DNA of 64,000 nucleotides from positions 1 to 64,000 of the forward strand of contig CAXRDE010000009.1 of the NCBI GenBank assembly GCA_964229355.1. Reading direction: 5' to 3'. The position numbers were made by a program, and so were the translations under genes. This document shows positions 1 to 11,831 of this stretch, piece after piece. Each line of letters starts with the position of its first letter. Position 1 is the first letter of the stretch. The stretch comes from CAXRDE01 sp964229355 (GTDB lineage Bacteria; Cyanobacteriota; Sericytochromatia; UBA7694). The notes under the pieces were generated by a model. That model was not told where the DNA came from, did not search any database, and worked only from the letters and a program-made list of their open reading frames with translations.

Positions 1-2828
<2,828 letters not shown>

Positions 2829-2976
2829 ATGAGCTCATTTGTGGTTCTTCTATCTTTCGATTTCAAGAATTTTTAAATGAACGATAAACATTGGTTTTTT
2901 TAATGTCTATTCTTTTATTTCTATGCAGTTGTCAAGGTACTCTATTTCTCTTAAACTTTCACTCAAGAGGGTCAGT

Positions 2977-3008
2977 CATTAAAGCAAATAACTGATGGTT
3001 TTGTCAAG
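2977..3008 (-). promoter_or_regulatory. Predicted promoter of the 23S rRNA gene
   Basis: On the minus strand a perfect -35 TTGACA (3007-3002) is followed after 18 nt by TTTAAT (2983-2978), placing a start near 2971, about 140 nt before the mature 23S. A second candidate, TTGACG (3079-3074), 17 nt, TAACCT (3056-3051), lies just upstream. The AT-rich leader 2829-2970 contains a TTGACAA element complementary to TTGTCAA at the 23S 5' edge. Together these suggest the 23S gene is transcribed on its own. Confidence 0.6.
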
Positions 3009-3128
3009 CGGTTGCTAGATTGCGAACTACATGTCCGCTCGACATTTACTAGGTTAATACAAGGTTAATAGAACGTCAAGAGTTAAAATAAAAAAAGCGT
3101 GAAAATTTTCGTATTGCTCGGCCTTCAA

Positions 3129-5795
3129 TTAATCCATCAAAAGCGCTAGCTCAGGTTGCAGTTGGGTATAGGTCCACTCCAAATAGGCGTTAAAGCGCTG
3201 CAACCAGTGTTCAATTTCAGGCCAATTCTCGATTTTAGCGGCTTCTTCCAGGGCACCGCCAATTTCAGAGAAATACGGAAAACCATAAACCGTACTCGCG
3301 CCGCGCAAGCGATGGCCCAAACGACGGATTTGTTCTGCATCCTTGTGCTGAAGGGCTGCTTCAAAAAGTCGGGCCTCTTCGTGGCGCACCGAAAAGAAAA
3401 CGGGTAACAAAGAAAAAAGCTCTTCAACACGCTCAAAAGCAGGCATGGATTGCTCGGGGCGTGGAGGTTCGCCCCCCAAAGATTGGGTCATGGGCTCGGC
3501 AAGTATAGGATATGCTTCTGAGGTGTTCATTAAACACTGATCTAACACGTGCAAAAGCTGAGAGCGCTGAATGGGCTTTGTTAGAAACAGGTTGCCCCCT
3601 GCATCCAGAGCTTTTTTACGGGTTTGTATAAGGGCATCTGCACTAAGTACCACAATGGGCGTTTTCACCTGGCGCTCCCGCAACCTGGTGATCGCGGTTA
3701 AACCATCCATAACGGGCATTTGTATATCCATTAAAATACAGTCAGGTAAGGCTTCAGCACAGCGGTCTAGCGCTTGCTGACCATTTTCGGCAAAGGTCAA
3801 CTGAAAAGGCGTTCCCTTTAAGTAAGCTTGAATCAATAAGCGATTCTCTAAAGAGTCTTCTGCCACCAGCAGCTTTAGGCAGCGCTTGCCCCACTTGTGG
3901 TTAAAGGTGTCCACCGCATAAACAGGTTTTTCCTGTGACTGTGCCTGAATATCCTCAGGCAGAGGTTTTTCAAGGCAAAGCTGAAAAGAAAAAGTGGCGC
4001 CACCCTGGGTATTGTTTTGCACCCCCAATTTCCCATCGAAGAGTTGTACCAGTTGGCGGGCAATACTTAATCCCAGGCCCGTCCCACCATACTTGCGGGT
4101 CGTCGAGGAATCCGCTTGAGAAAAAGCATCAAAAATTAGCGCTTGCTTTTCAGGCGGAACGCCAATTCCCGTATCTTCGACCTGACAATCCAAAATACCG
4201 ACCGGCCCCTGCCAGCTAAACCCAGAAAAACGAACCGTCACACTGCCAGCCACGGTAAACTTGAGGGCATTGTCTAATAAAATAAACAAAATTTGACTCA
4301 AACGACGGCGATCGCCCTTGAGCCATTCAGGCATCTTCTCCATGCCACGGGTTTGCAAAAGTATGCCTTTATCCTTGGCTCGCAGCTGAAAAATAGCCAG
4401 TGTTTCTTGAATCAATGAAGGCAAATGAAAGGCCTGGCTATCTAAAGTCACCTGCCCGGCTTCAATACGTGAAAAATCCAAAAGATTGGTAATTAACCCC
4501 ATCAAGCGCTCTCCCGCTTGCTGAGAAGTGTGCACATACGAACGCTGTAATTCAGTCATATCAGTATCATTCAGCACATCTAACATGCCCAAAATCGCGT
4601 TCAGTGGTGTTCGTATTTCATGGCTCATGGTCGCTAAAAATTGAGATTTTGCTTCTGAAGCAGACACTGCGAGATCTCGAGCTTGCAGAGCCCTTTGCTC
4701 AGCCTGTAAACGCTCTGTAATGTCCATACCGTAAAAGTTCACATAGTTGTAGGTAACCACAGGTACCAACATAACCTGCCAGGTGCGACCGGCCATGCTG
4801 ACATTTAAAAACACACTGCGATTGGTGTTTAGGCTCTGCTTAACTTTCTGATGCAACTCGGCAGACACATCACGCTCTTCTTTGGCCCAGTACAAGAGAA
4901 GAAACTCAGCCTGATGATTTGCATACAACACATGACCCTCAGGATCAATGCGCATTAAGGGGTTGGGGTTTTCTTGCGGGAAACGTGCCAAAATTTCTTT
5001 TTCAATGCGAGATTTGATTTGTAATGTAATATCACGAAACACCCAAAAAGCGACGGATACAGATCCCTCCTCCACCACGGGAATATAATCCCACAAAACG
5101 GCTCGCCCGTCTTTTAAGTACAACTGCCCCGAAAAAGCCTCATCGGTTTTCTTGTGCAGTCGATACATGTGCCAAAACATATCGGGATTCTCAAACTGCC
5201 CGCTCACTCGCGTCAGGAACTCATCCACAGATAAGGCAGTCTGTAGATCTGTATCTAAGTCGAACATTGCGCACAAATGAGCATTCATAAACTGAATCTG
5301 ATCGTGAGCCATCGAGCACAAGCCCAGGGAAGGAGGGTTCTTGAGCAAACTGCGTTCGTTTTGTATTAAATCACTGGATAAGGTAGGCCGCATGGCATTA
5401 AAAGGCGAAGTGAACTGTCGCAAATGATAAAACATCATTTCACACAAATGCTGCCCCTCGACCCGCAAAAGCGCCTGCAAAGACTCAACCAAAACCTGTT
5501 CTCCACCGACCCAAAGTTGATATTGGGTATCCTCCACGCCAAAGACAAAATCCTGCCGATAGGCAAGTCGAGCAGGGGCCGAAGGTGTGCTGAACGCATG
5601 CAAGACCTCCCAGGCGTTCCATTTGTAATGCAAGAGCAAAATTTGCTGAACGCCCAACAGTTCACACCATTGTTCAAACAGTTGATCCAGCGAAAAATCT
5701 GGGCGCAACAATTGAAGTATGCCCTGTTTTAAAAGACCTGATTGACGCATTCCGTCCGTTTCCACCATACCGGTTTTCCTTCCCTTCATCACCAC
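3129..5795 (-). CDS. Hybrid sensor histidine kinase with PAS, REC and HPt domains
   Basis: This is a multi-step phosphorelay kinase of 888 residues. After an unassigned N-terminal sensor region come two PAS-like segments (about 145-260 and 275-365), HisKA with MSHEIRTPLNAILG (phospho-acceptor His392), and HATPase_c with the N box (LLDNALKF), DTGIG and GGTGLGLS. A receiver domain follows (about 640-755, acceptor Asp690 in ILMDIQMP), then a C-terminal HPt domain (His828 in RRLGHRLRG). No membrane segment is visible, so it is probably a cytosolic sensor. Several start codons are possible; the ATG at 5768, preceded by AAGGAAAA, has the better ribosome site. It diverges from the membrane protein at 5852, and no separate output regulator is adjacent. 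Confidence 0.93.
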   Translation of the reverse strand: MVMKGRKTGMVETDGMRQSGLLKQGILQLLRPDFSLDQLFEQWCELLGVQQILLLHYKWNAWEVLHAFSTPSAPARLAYRQDFVFGVEDTQYQLWVGGEQVLVESLQALLRVEGQHLCEMMFYHLRQFTSPFNAMRPTLSSDLIQNERSLLKNPPSLGLCSMAHDQIQFMNAHLCAMFDLDTDLQTALSVDEFLTRVSGQFENPDMFWHMYRLHKKTDEAFSGQLYLKDGRAVLWDYIPVVEEGSVSVAFWVFRDITLQIKSRIEKEILARFPQENPNPLMRIDPEGHVLYANHQAEFLLLYWAKEERDVSAELHQKVKQSLNTNRSVFLNVSMAGRTWQVMLVPVVTYNYVNFYGMDITERLQAEQRALQARDLAVSASEAKSQFLATMSHEIRTPLNAILGMLDVLNDTDMTELQRSYVHTSQQAGERLMGLITNLLDFSRIEAGQVTLDSQAFHLPSLIQETLAIFQLRAKDKGILLQTRGMEKMPEWLKGDRRRLSQILFILLDNALKFTVAGSVTVRFSGFSWQGPVGILDCQVEDTGIGVPPEKQALIFDAFSQADSSTTRKYGGTGLGLSIARQLVQLFDGKLGVQNNTQGGATFSFQLCLEKPLPEDIQAQSQEKPVYAVDTFNHKWGKRCLKLLVAEDSLENRLLIQAYLKGTPFQLTFAENGQQALDRCAEALPDCILMDIQMPVMDGLTAITRLRERQVKTPIVVLSADALIQTRKKALDAGGNLFLTKPIQRSQLLHVLDQCLMNTSEAYPILAEPMTQSLGGEPPRPEQSMPAFERVEELFSLLPVFFSVRHEEARLFEAALQHKDAEQIRRLGHRLRGASTVYGFPYFSEIGGALEEAAKIENWPEIEHWLQRFNAYLEWTYTQLQPELALLMD

Positions 5796-5851
5796 GCAAT
5801 TCCCGCAAAGTCCTGTGCGTAAGCCCTCTGTCTATTGCATACTAACTCTAT

Positions 5852-6742
5852 ATGGAATCCCAACTCTCTAACCCACTTTTTATTGTACTAAAAGCCACTT
5901 TAGCTTGTGCAGTGGCCCTTTTGGCAGATCATTTGCTCGGCAACCCCGATCACGTATCCTCTACGTTCGTGGCGGTGTTATGCATATCCCCGACTGTATT
6001 GATTGGCTTGCGCAATGCCTGGGCCCAAATTTTAGGAAGCCTTGTGGGCGGCATCTGGGGCGTTTCCTGGCTTTTTCTTTCAGAGACCTTTGCCCTGCCT
6101 CGCTTAATGGGCCTGCCCCTTGCCGTGGGCCTGGCCATTAGCAGTGCTTTTCTCCTGAATATTCGTTCAGGTTACCCGGTCGCAGCTTTTACAGCGCTTT
6201 TTATGGTGGCCATTCCCCGCTCCACGCCACTGCTGACGTTTGAGGTGCGCTTTTTGGCTTTGTTTGTGGCGGCCTTAAGCTCCTTTGTCATCAATGCCCT
6301 GGTTTCGGCCATGCTCTATCAAAGCATTTTTGCACGACGCCTTAAAAAAGTCGAAAGTTTTATTGAGGACAGTTTGCTGTCTGTATTTACAGGCAATCAG
6401 GCCCTGGCAGATCAGGGATTTTCTCTCTTGAACACCTTACAACAGCAACTGCACAATACCCTGGCAGAATTGCAACTGCGACGGGCCTGGAATCTCCAGG
6501 AAGAAATTCAAGGGTTTTTAGCGCGCTGCCAAAAACTGAGTTACCTTTTGCACCTGGTGCTGGACTTACGCTATCTCTGCCAGGAAGAAGGCATTCCAGC
6601 GTCTGAAGTGGAGCCCTTTATATACTGGCTGCTACAGCCTGATGAAAGCCGTTTTGTCTTTCTGCCCGATCCTTTGTTAGGCCTTCAAAAACGCATTGTG
6701 GCGGTCTTAAAAGAGCTTAAAGAATCTCCCCTTTCCACCTAG
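5852..6742 (+). CDS. FUSC/aromatic-acid-exporter-like membrane protein
   Basis: This 296-residue protein has a hydrophobic N-terminal half with about five or six predicted membrane segments (residues 10-160). A soluble, helix-rich C-terminal half of about 130 residues follows. The arrangement, with PTVLIGLRNAWAQILGSLVGGIWG in the early segments, resembles the FUSC/YgaE-UPF0421 families of aromatic-acid and related efflux proteins. Substrate unknown. The gene lies 35 nt upstream of an ABC exporter in the same direction, so co-transcription is likely. No strong ribosome site precedes the ATG. Confidence 0.65.
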   Translation: MESQLSNPLFIVLKATLACAVALLADHLLGNPDHVSSTFVAVLCISPTVLIGLRNAWAQILGSLVGGIWGVSWLFLSETFALPRLMGLPLAVGLAISSAFLLNIRSGYPVAAFTALFMVAIPRSTPLLTFEVRFLALFVAALSSFVINALVSAMLYQSIFARRLKKVESFIEDSLLSVFTGNQALADQGFSLLNTLQQQLHNTLAELQLRRAWNLQEEIQGFLARCQKLSYLLHLVLDLRYLCQEEGIPASEVEPFIYWLLQPDESRFVFLPDPLLGLQKRIVAVLKELKESPLST

Positions 6743-6777
6743 GTTTTCTGGTATCCTTCACAAAAAAGAGGAAAACG

Positions 6778-7689
6778 ATGGACGCACTACTCGTTCAAGA
6801 GGCCTCCAAAACCTTTGTGCAAAACGGACAACCCTTTCAGGCGGTTAAACAGGTTTCTATGCGCATTGAGGCCGGACAAATCTATGGTTTATTGGGCCCC
6901 AATGGAGCCGGTAAATCCACGCTCATCGGCATGATTTGTGGTTCGGTGAAACCCGATCCCAGCACCCAAAACATCTCGATTTTTGGCCATAATGTGGTCA
7001 CCGAAAAAGAAGCCGCTAAACGCATTTTAGGCATTGTGCCACAGGAGATCACCATTGAGCCCGCCTTCACCGTGGAAGAGGTGCTTTACTTTTTTTCAGG
7101 CATGTACGGGGTGCCCACGGGAATGCGTAAAAAACGCATTCATGACGCCTTAGAGGCTCTGGGGCTTGAGGACAAGCTCAAAGCCCGGGCCCGCCAGCTC
7201 TCGGGGGGTATGAAACGACGCCTGATGATTGCCAAAGCCATTTTACATCAACCCAAACTCTTGATTTTAGATGAGCCCACGGCAGGCGTTGACGTTTCGC
7301 TGCGCCAGCGGATTTGGGAACTGGTGCAACAGTTGAACCGCGAGGGCACCACGATTATTTTTACCACCCATTATTTAGAAGAGGCCGAACAATTGTGTGA
7401 AGCCATGACCGTGATTAACAAAGGCAAAGTCATTAAAGAAGGCAAAGTCAAAAGCATTCAACAAGAATTTTCAAAAAATCTGATTTCTTTTGAGCTTTTT
7501 GACCGCGATGTCCCCGCGCTGGCGGGCGTGCGCCAGGTGGGCACAGAGTTTGAGCTGCCCTATACGGATCTTAGCCATTCGATGCAGACCCTTTTGCAAC
7601 ACTATGGCAGCAATCTTAAGTCCTTGCACAATGAAAGCGCCTCTTTAGAGAAAGTCTTCTTAGAACTCACCACGGAGGCACAGTCATGA
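6778..7689 (+). CDS. ABC-2 type exporter, ATP-binding subunit
   Basis: This 303-residue ATPase has Walker A GPNGAGKST (about 40-48), signature LSGGMKRRL, Walker B LLILDEPTAGVD and the switch histidine in TTHYLEEAE. The final 80 residues form the small C-terminal domain usual in drug, polysaccharide or YadG-type exporters. GAGGAAAACG before the ATG is the ribosome site. Its stop codon overlaps the permease start (ATGA), so the two are translationally coupled and form one transporter. The exported substrate cannot be told from sequence. Confidence 0.93.
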   Translation: MDALLVQEASKTFVQNGQPFQAVKQVSMRIEAGQIYGLLGPNGAGKSTLIGMICGSVKPDPSTQNISIFGHNVVTEKEAAKRILGIVPQEITIEPAFTVEEVLYFFSGMYGVPTGMRKKRIHDALEALGLEDKLKARARQLSGGMKRRLMIAKAILHQPKLLILDEPTAGVDVSLRQRIWELVQQLNREGTTIIFTTHYLEEAEQLCEAMTVINKGKVIKEGKVKSIQQEFSKNLISFELFDRDVPALAGVRQVGTEFELPYTDLSHSMQTLLQHYGSNLKSLHNESASLEKVFLELTTEAQS

Positions 7690-8441
7690 ATCATATGTGG
7701 GCCCTTTATGCACGCGAAGTCAAACGCTTTCAAAAGCTTTTGCTTGACACCATTTTTAGTCCCATTGTCTCGATGGTGCTCTACTTGGCTGTGTTTGGTG
7801 TGGTCATGAGTAGCCGCAGTATTGGTGACATCAATTTTGTCACTTTTATTTACACGGGACTGCTGGGCATGATTTTGGTCAACAGCGGGTTTTCAAACCC
7901 CGGTTTTGCCCTGATTATTGCCAAGAATCTGGGCACCATTATTGACCTTCAGGTGGCACCCATTAAAGCCTGGCAAATTGGCATTGCCTTTGCTTTGGCA
8001 GCCCTGACCCGAGGGGTAGTGACCCTGGTGGTGGCCCTGACCATGACCGTGTGGTTTATTCCCGATATGCAGGTGGCTCACCCAGTGGCTTTAGGGTGTA
8101 TTGTATTGCTCACCGGGCTGCAATACGGCATGTTAGGGGTCTTATTTGGTATGTGGGCCAGAGGCTTTGAAGCCCTGACCTTTGTCACCACTTTTGTGCT
8201 ACAACCCATGATATTTTTAGCAGGCGTCTTTTATCCTTTGGCTGCCTTACCCAGCCCCTGGAGCACGGTCTCTATGTTTAACCCGGTGCACCATAATATC
8301 AACCTGTTTCGCTATGCCTTGATTAACTACAGTGACACAGCCCCTCAAACGTCGTGGATCGTCGTACTCGGCACCAGCCTCATTTTCTTTGGGCTTATGA
8401 ACTGGATGTGCATTAAAAAACTCAATGAGCCGATTCAGTGA
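7686..8441 (+). CDS. ABC-2 type exporter, permease subunit
   Basis: This inner-membrane protein of 251 residues has six predicted hydrophobic segments and the ABC-2 signature region near the C-terminus (FLAGVFYPLAALP followed by FNPVHHNINLFRYALI), as in YadH/NodJ-type permeases. It overlaps the ATPase gene by 4 nt and would dimerise with it as an exporter. After the stop, an AT-rich stretch with a CTATTTTT/AAAAATAG hairpin (about 8479-8500) precedes the next gene. Confidence 0.92.
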   Translation: MNHMWALYAREVKRFQKLLLDTIFSPIVSMVLYLAVFGVVMSSRSIGDINFVTFIYTGLLGMILVNSGFSNPGFALIIAKNLGTIIDLQVAPIKAWQIGIAFALAALTRGVVTLVVALTMTVWFIPDMQVAHPVALGCIVLLTGLQYGMLGVLFGMWARGFEALTFVTTFVLQPMIFLAGVFYPLAALPSPWSTVSMFNPVHHNINLFRYALINYSDTAPQTSWIVVLGTSLIFFGLMNWMCIKKLNEPIQ

Positions 8442-8543
8442 ATTAACCAAAGATTTACGCTCATATAAACTTAAATTAACTATTTTTGAGAAAAATAGCC
8501 TTATACTGAAAGGTAATCACACAGATGCGTAGGAGAAAAAATC

Positions 8544-9119
8544 ATGAGTAATTTGAGCGTCAATCGTCCCCTTAGTACCCCCCTTATTAACAGTCCATCA
8601 CCTGCCCCCGCCAAAACCAGCGAGCCCTTAAAAGCCGCCGAGCAAAAAAGTAGCCTGGCCCAGGATGTCACCACCTGGAGCGCCACCCCCAAGTCTCAAC
8701 GGGTCAAAACGGCCATTGCCGAAACCTTTAAAAGCACCGCTATACCCTCTGCCATTGGCGGCGCCTTAGCCCCTGCCGTTGCCGGAGCCGCCTTCGGTGG
8801 ATTCGTCGGATTGTTTAACGGCCAGGTGGGCAATATGGCCAAAGAAGGTTTTATCGCCGGTCTTAAGTATGCCCCCCATGGAGCAGCGGTAGGTCTGGCC
8901 ATTGCAGGCGCAGACGCCGCCGTGGTAGGAACCGTTGTAGGTACATCCCCCGATAAAGCAGCAGCCATGACCCGATTGGGCACCGCCACCGCCATTTTAG
9001 GACTGCTGAATGCCGAAGATGCCTGGGATGTGGTCGACACCGGGCTGAGCACCGCCGCCAACTCCGTGCGCGCCGGACAAATCTTCGATAAAACCAACGC
9101 TGCGCTCGAAAAGAAATAA
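8544..9119 (+). CDS. Hypothetical Ala/Gly-rich protein
   Basis: I do not recognise a family for these 191 residues. The first 60 are Ser/Pro/Lys-rich and probably disordered. Residues about 65-165 are rich in small residues, with glycine-zipper-like spacing (GGALAPAVAGAAFGGFVG) and two hydrophobic stretches that could insert in a membrane. There is no signal peptide. GGAGAAAAAATC is a good ribosome site and a hairpin terminator follows, so it is probably a single-gene transcript. Confidence 0.75.
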   Translation: MSNLSVNRPLSTPLINSPSPAPAKTSEPLKAAEQKSSLAQDVTTWSATPKSQRVKTAIAETFKSTAIPSAIGGALAPAVAGAAFGGFVGLFNGQVGNMAKEGFIAGLKYAPHGAAVGLAIAGADAAVVGTVVGTSPDKAAAMTRLGTATAILGLLNAEDAWDVVDTGLSTAANSVRAGQIFDKTNAALEKK

Positions 9120-9137
9120 GCCCTGCAACCCCTTTTC

Positions 9138-9172
9138 AGAGGCTGTTGACAACTTCGTCAGCGGCCTCTTTT
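9138..9172 (+). terminator. Rho-independent terminator after the Ala/Gly-rich gene
   Basis: The arms GAGGCTGTTGAC and GTCAGCGGCCTC pair, with two G-T wobbles, around an AACTTC loop. They are followed by TTTT. The hairpin starts 19 nt after the stop codon. Confidence 0.75.
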
Positions 9173-9255
9173 CAATGCCACAAAGCATTGATTTTAACAA
9201 ACATCAACGGGTATAATCCAAACCGCACCCTAACTCCTATAAAGGCGGTACTCCC

Positions 9256-9702
9256 GTGTTAACCTGGAACGACATTCTCAATTTTGCAGGCAAAGGCAAT
9301 CCTGAGCCTCCCAAAAAAGTGCTGAAGAGCGATGCCGAATGGAAAAGTCAGCTCAGCGACACAGCCTATCAAGTCACCCGACAAAAAGGCACCGAAAGAC
9401 CCTTTAGTTCAGAAATGTGCAGCCTTTTTCAACCCGGCCTCTATGCCTGCGTCTGCTGTAATACCCTTTTGTTTGATGCCAGTGAGAAGTTTGAATCGGG
9501 TACCGGTTGGCCGTCGTTTACCCAGCCTGTGGAACGTAACGCAGTGGCTTACCATCAAGATACGAGCCACGGTATGAGCCGTATTGAAGCCCTCTGCAAT
9601 ATTTGTGATGCCCACCTGGGTCATGTGTTTCCCGATGGCCCGGAGCCCAGCGGTCTGCGCTATTGCATTAACGCTGTCGCTCTTACAAAACAAGCAGACT
9701 AA
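9256..9702 (+). CDS. msrB: Peptide methionine-(R)-S-oxide reductase MsrB
   Basis: This enzyme reduces methionine-R-sulfoxide in oxidised proteins. The 148 residues hold the whole SelR fold: two zinc CxxC pairs (CVCC and CNIC), the conserved SGTGWPSF and HLGHVF motifs, and the catalytic cysteine in RYCIN. It starts with GTG, downstream of an AAAGGCGG-like ribosome site. No export signal is seen, so it is cytosolic. Its stop overlaps that of the convergent HD-GYP gene by three bases. Confidence 0.96.
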   Translation: MLTWNDILNFAGKGNPEPPKKVLKSDAEWKSQLSDTAYQVTRQKGTERPFSSEMCSLFQPGLYACVCCNTLLFDASEKFESGTGWPSFTQPVERNAVAYHQDTSHGMSRIEALCNICDAHLGHVFPDGPEPSGLRYCINAVALTKQAD

Positions 9703-10994
9703 CGGCTGTTTAAGTAAAGTTGCGTTTCGGCGGTGGCAAACACATGCCGAATCTCTTCTTCAGAAATGGTTAAAAAAGCGTCTACCACCACCGGGTCATA
9801 CATCATGCCCCGGTACTTTTTGATCTCTTCGCGGGCAATTTTATCAGAGAGTCCCCGGCGATAGGCTCGGTCACTGGTCATGGCGTCGTAGGTGTCTGCC
9901 ACCGCCAGAATACGGCTTCCCATGGGAATGTTTTCGCCCTTTAAACGATCGGGATAGCCATTGCCGTCAAAACGCTCGTGGTGATGGCGCACCATGGGGG
10001 CATGATCCGAGAGACATTGCACCGTTTTTAAGAGGGCAGCCGACATGCCCGGATGGGCTTTAATTTTGGCGTATTCTAAGTCCGTCAACGGCCCTGGCTT
10101 ATCTAAAATACAGCGCGAAATACCCACTTTGCCAGCATCGTGTAAAAAGCCGGCTCGCTCTACCTGTTTGGCGGTAGCAGCATCAAAGTCCATGGCTTCT
10201 GCTATCCGTCGCGAAAGGGCGCCCACCCGAACGGAATGGCCCTTGGTGTACTGGTGCTTGGTATCAATCACGTTGGCAAAGACCTTTAAAGTCAGGTCAA
10301 AGTAATCTACTTTAACATCCATTAACAGGGCCAGATCGACGGCATCGACGCCCAATTGAGCCCAGGCCATATGGTTAAAGTTCTGGGCGGTCCACAGCTC
10401 GGTTTCTGCTAGCATGCGACTGAAAGCCTGCAGCAAATCGGGCGAAAAGCGCTGTTTTAACACCGGGGCCAGGCGACGGCGCATTTCTTGTTTGTCATGG
10501 TAAATACTATTGGCAATGTCAAAGGTGTCAAACAGCCCAATAATTTGGGCTTCTAAAGGAATGGCATCTTTTTTTAAACGATCGGGGTAACCGCTGCCGT
10601 CCCAGGACTCGTGGTGTAAACGAATAAAATAACTGGATTTTTTCAGGGTGGGCAGTTGAGAGACAATACGCTCCCCCACAATCGTGTGCTGTTGAATAAA
10701 CGGGTGAAATTGCCATTCAAAATAATCGGTGTCTTCGTAGGCTTCCTCTTTGGGGTAACCCACTTCGCCCACGTCATGAAGCAGTCCAGCATAAAACAAA
10801 TCCCGCAAAGCCTCGGTTTTTAAACCAATATAATGGCCCAATTGCACAGCGCCCAAAGCGACATTGTAACCGTGTTGGGCATCATACCCTTCAGCCAGAT
10901 CAGTGACCAAAGCAAGGGCCTTAATAATATCTTTGAATTGGCGGCGTTCTTCGCCCTGAATAAACTGGGAAATCATCGCGTTAGAGCGTTTCAT
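9699..10994 (-). CDS. Tandem HD-GYP domain protein, probable c-di-GMP phosphodiesterase
   Basis: Two HD-GYP-like modules lie in 431 residues. Module 1 has His73-Asp74 (LLHDVGEVG) and a GYP at 135-137. Module 2 has His285-Asp286 (FLHDAGKVG), HHHERFDGNGYP at about 336-348 and the DTYDAMTSDRAYR tail. Module 2 keeps the family metal ligands best and is the likely active c-di-GMP phosphodiesterase. Module 1 lacks parts of the consensus and may be regulatory. The FHA gene lies 89 nt upstream on the same strand, so they may share a transcript. Confidence 0.9.
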   Translation of the reverse strand: MKRSNAMISQFIQGEERRQFKDIIKALALVTDLAEGYDAQHGYNVALGAVQLGHYIGLKTEALRDLFYAGLLHDVGEVGYPKEEAYEDTDYFEWQFHPFIQQHTIVGERIVSQLPTLKKSSYFIRLHHESWDGSGYPDRLKKDAIPLEAQIIGLFDTFDIANSIYHDKQEMRRRLAPVLKQRFSPDLLQAFSRMLAETELWTAQNFNHMAWAQLGVDAVDLALLMDVKVDYFDLTLKVFANVIDTKHQYTKGHSVRVGALSRRIAEAMDFDAATAKQVERAGFLHDAGKVGISRCILDKPGPLTDLEYAKIKAHPGMSAALLKTVQCLSDHAPMVRHHHERFDGNGYPDRLKGENIPMGSRILAVADTYDAMTSDRAYRRGLSDKIAREEIKKYRGMMYDPVVVDAFLTISEEEIRHVFATAETQLYLNSR

Positions 10995-11083
10995 GACATA
11001 GCAACCTTAAGAGCCATAGGGTACGTTTATCTTAACACGCCCGGCCGAGGCCTCGATACCGAAAAGCCCGAAATCAAAAGCAT

Positions 11084-11458
11084 TTACTCGGTAATATCAA
11101 AGCGGAAAAAGGTTTTGCCCATGATCAACTCATCTTGATCTTTAATGGGCTGCGGCTCACCGGGTACAAGACGAGGACCGCGGTTAATATAAGTGCCGTT
11201 CAAACTGCCCATGTCTTCAAGGGTGTACTGACCGTCTACAAACTGAATGCGCGAGTGTTTGCGAGAAATCTTGGCTTCAATATCATCGTTGGTGAGATCA
11301 ATTTCAGGGAACGCGCCCCCATCAGGGTCCCAACGACCAATGGATACCGAATCGCTATCCAGTGTAAACACTTTTCCCTGCGTGCCACCCCGTAGGATGG
11401 TTAACTTTGCTTTTGGTCGATTATCCGTCAAGGCCCTAAACTCCTGTTGAATTACCAT
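11084..11458 (-). CDS. FHA-domain protein
   Basis: Nearly all 124 residues form one forkhead-associated domain, a phosphothreonine-binding module. The typical GR (SIGRWDP), the SRKHSRIQF phosphopeptide loop and DMGSLNGTYINR (family consensus DLxSxNGTxxN) are all present. An insertion between GRWDP and the SRKH loop is somewhat long. There is no kinase gene nearby in the window. It lies upstream of, and in line with, the HD-GYP gene, suggesting a signalling pair. The ribosome site is unclear. Confidence 0.92.
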   Translation of the reverse strand: MVIQQEFRALTDNRPKAKLTILRGGTQGKVFTLDSDSVSIGRWDPDGGAFPEIDLTNDDIEAKISRKHSRIQFVDGQYTLEDMGSLNGTYINRGPRLVPGEPQPIKDQDELIMGKTFFRFDITE

Positions 11459-11560
11459 GTATTGTATCGTCCTATTCTAACACGAAGGTTTGCAAGGTGA
11501 CGACAACAGGCATGGACTCTACCGTATCTCGAAAATGTTAAAAATATTTTTTCATTCCAC

Positions 11561-11589
11561 TTGCCGTTCAAGGCCGAGGTCGATAAAAT
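11561..11589 (+). promoter_or_regulatory. Predicted promoter of tRNA-Val
   Basis: TTGCCG (11561-11566) and TAAAAT (11584-11589) are separated by 17 nt and end 14 nt before the mature tRNA. The predicted start lies near 11597. Confidence 0.65.
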
Positions 11590-11603
11590 GAAATTATTGA
11601 ATC

Positions 11604-11676
11604 GGGCGGTTAGCTCAGTTGGTAGAGCAACTCGTTTACACCGAGTAGGTCACAAGTTCGAGTCTTGTACCGCCCA
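11604..11676 (+). tRNA. tRNA-Val (anticodon TAC)
   Basis: A 73-nt cloverleaf with a perfect 7-bp acceptor stem (GGGCGGT/ACCGCCC), D-loop TTAGCTCAGTTGGTAGAGC, anticodon stem ACTCG/CGAGT around loop TTTACAC (anticodon TAC, reading GTA), and a TTCGAGT T-loop. The discriminator is A, and CCA is not encoded. It stands alone, with its own promoter and terminator. Confidence 0.96.
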
Positions 11677-11688
11677 CTCCCCCCTTTG

Positions 11689-11723
11689 ACTTCTTAAAAC
11701 ACAGTGTTTTGAGAAGTTTTTTT
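11689..11723 (+). terminator. Terminator of tRNA-Val
   Basis: The arms ACTTCTTAAAACA and TGTTTTGAGAAGT form a 13-bp hairpin (one mismatch or wobble) around CAG. A run of T follows immediately, 13 nt after the tRNA. Confidence 0.85.
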
Positions 11724-11831
11724 GCATTTAGGCAAAAAACTGTAATTCAGGGGGATTTCTAAGCCTTCCCATGTGTGATAAACTTACATTAAGATTCGTT
11801 TTTTAAGTTATTTAGGATTGGTTAGAAATAT

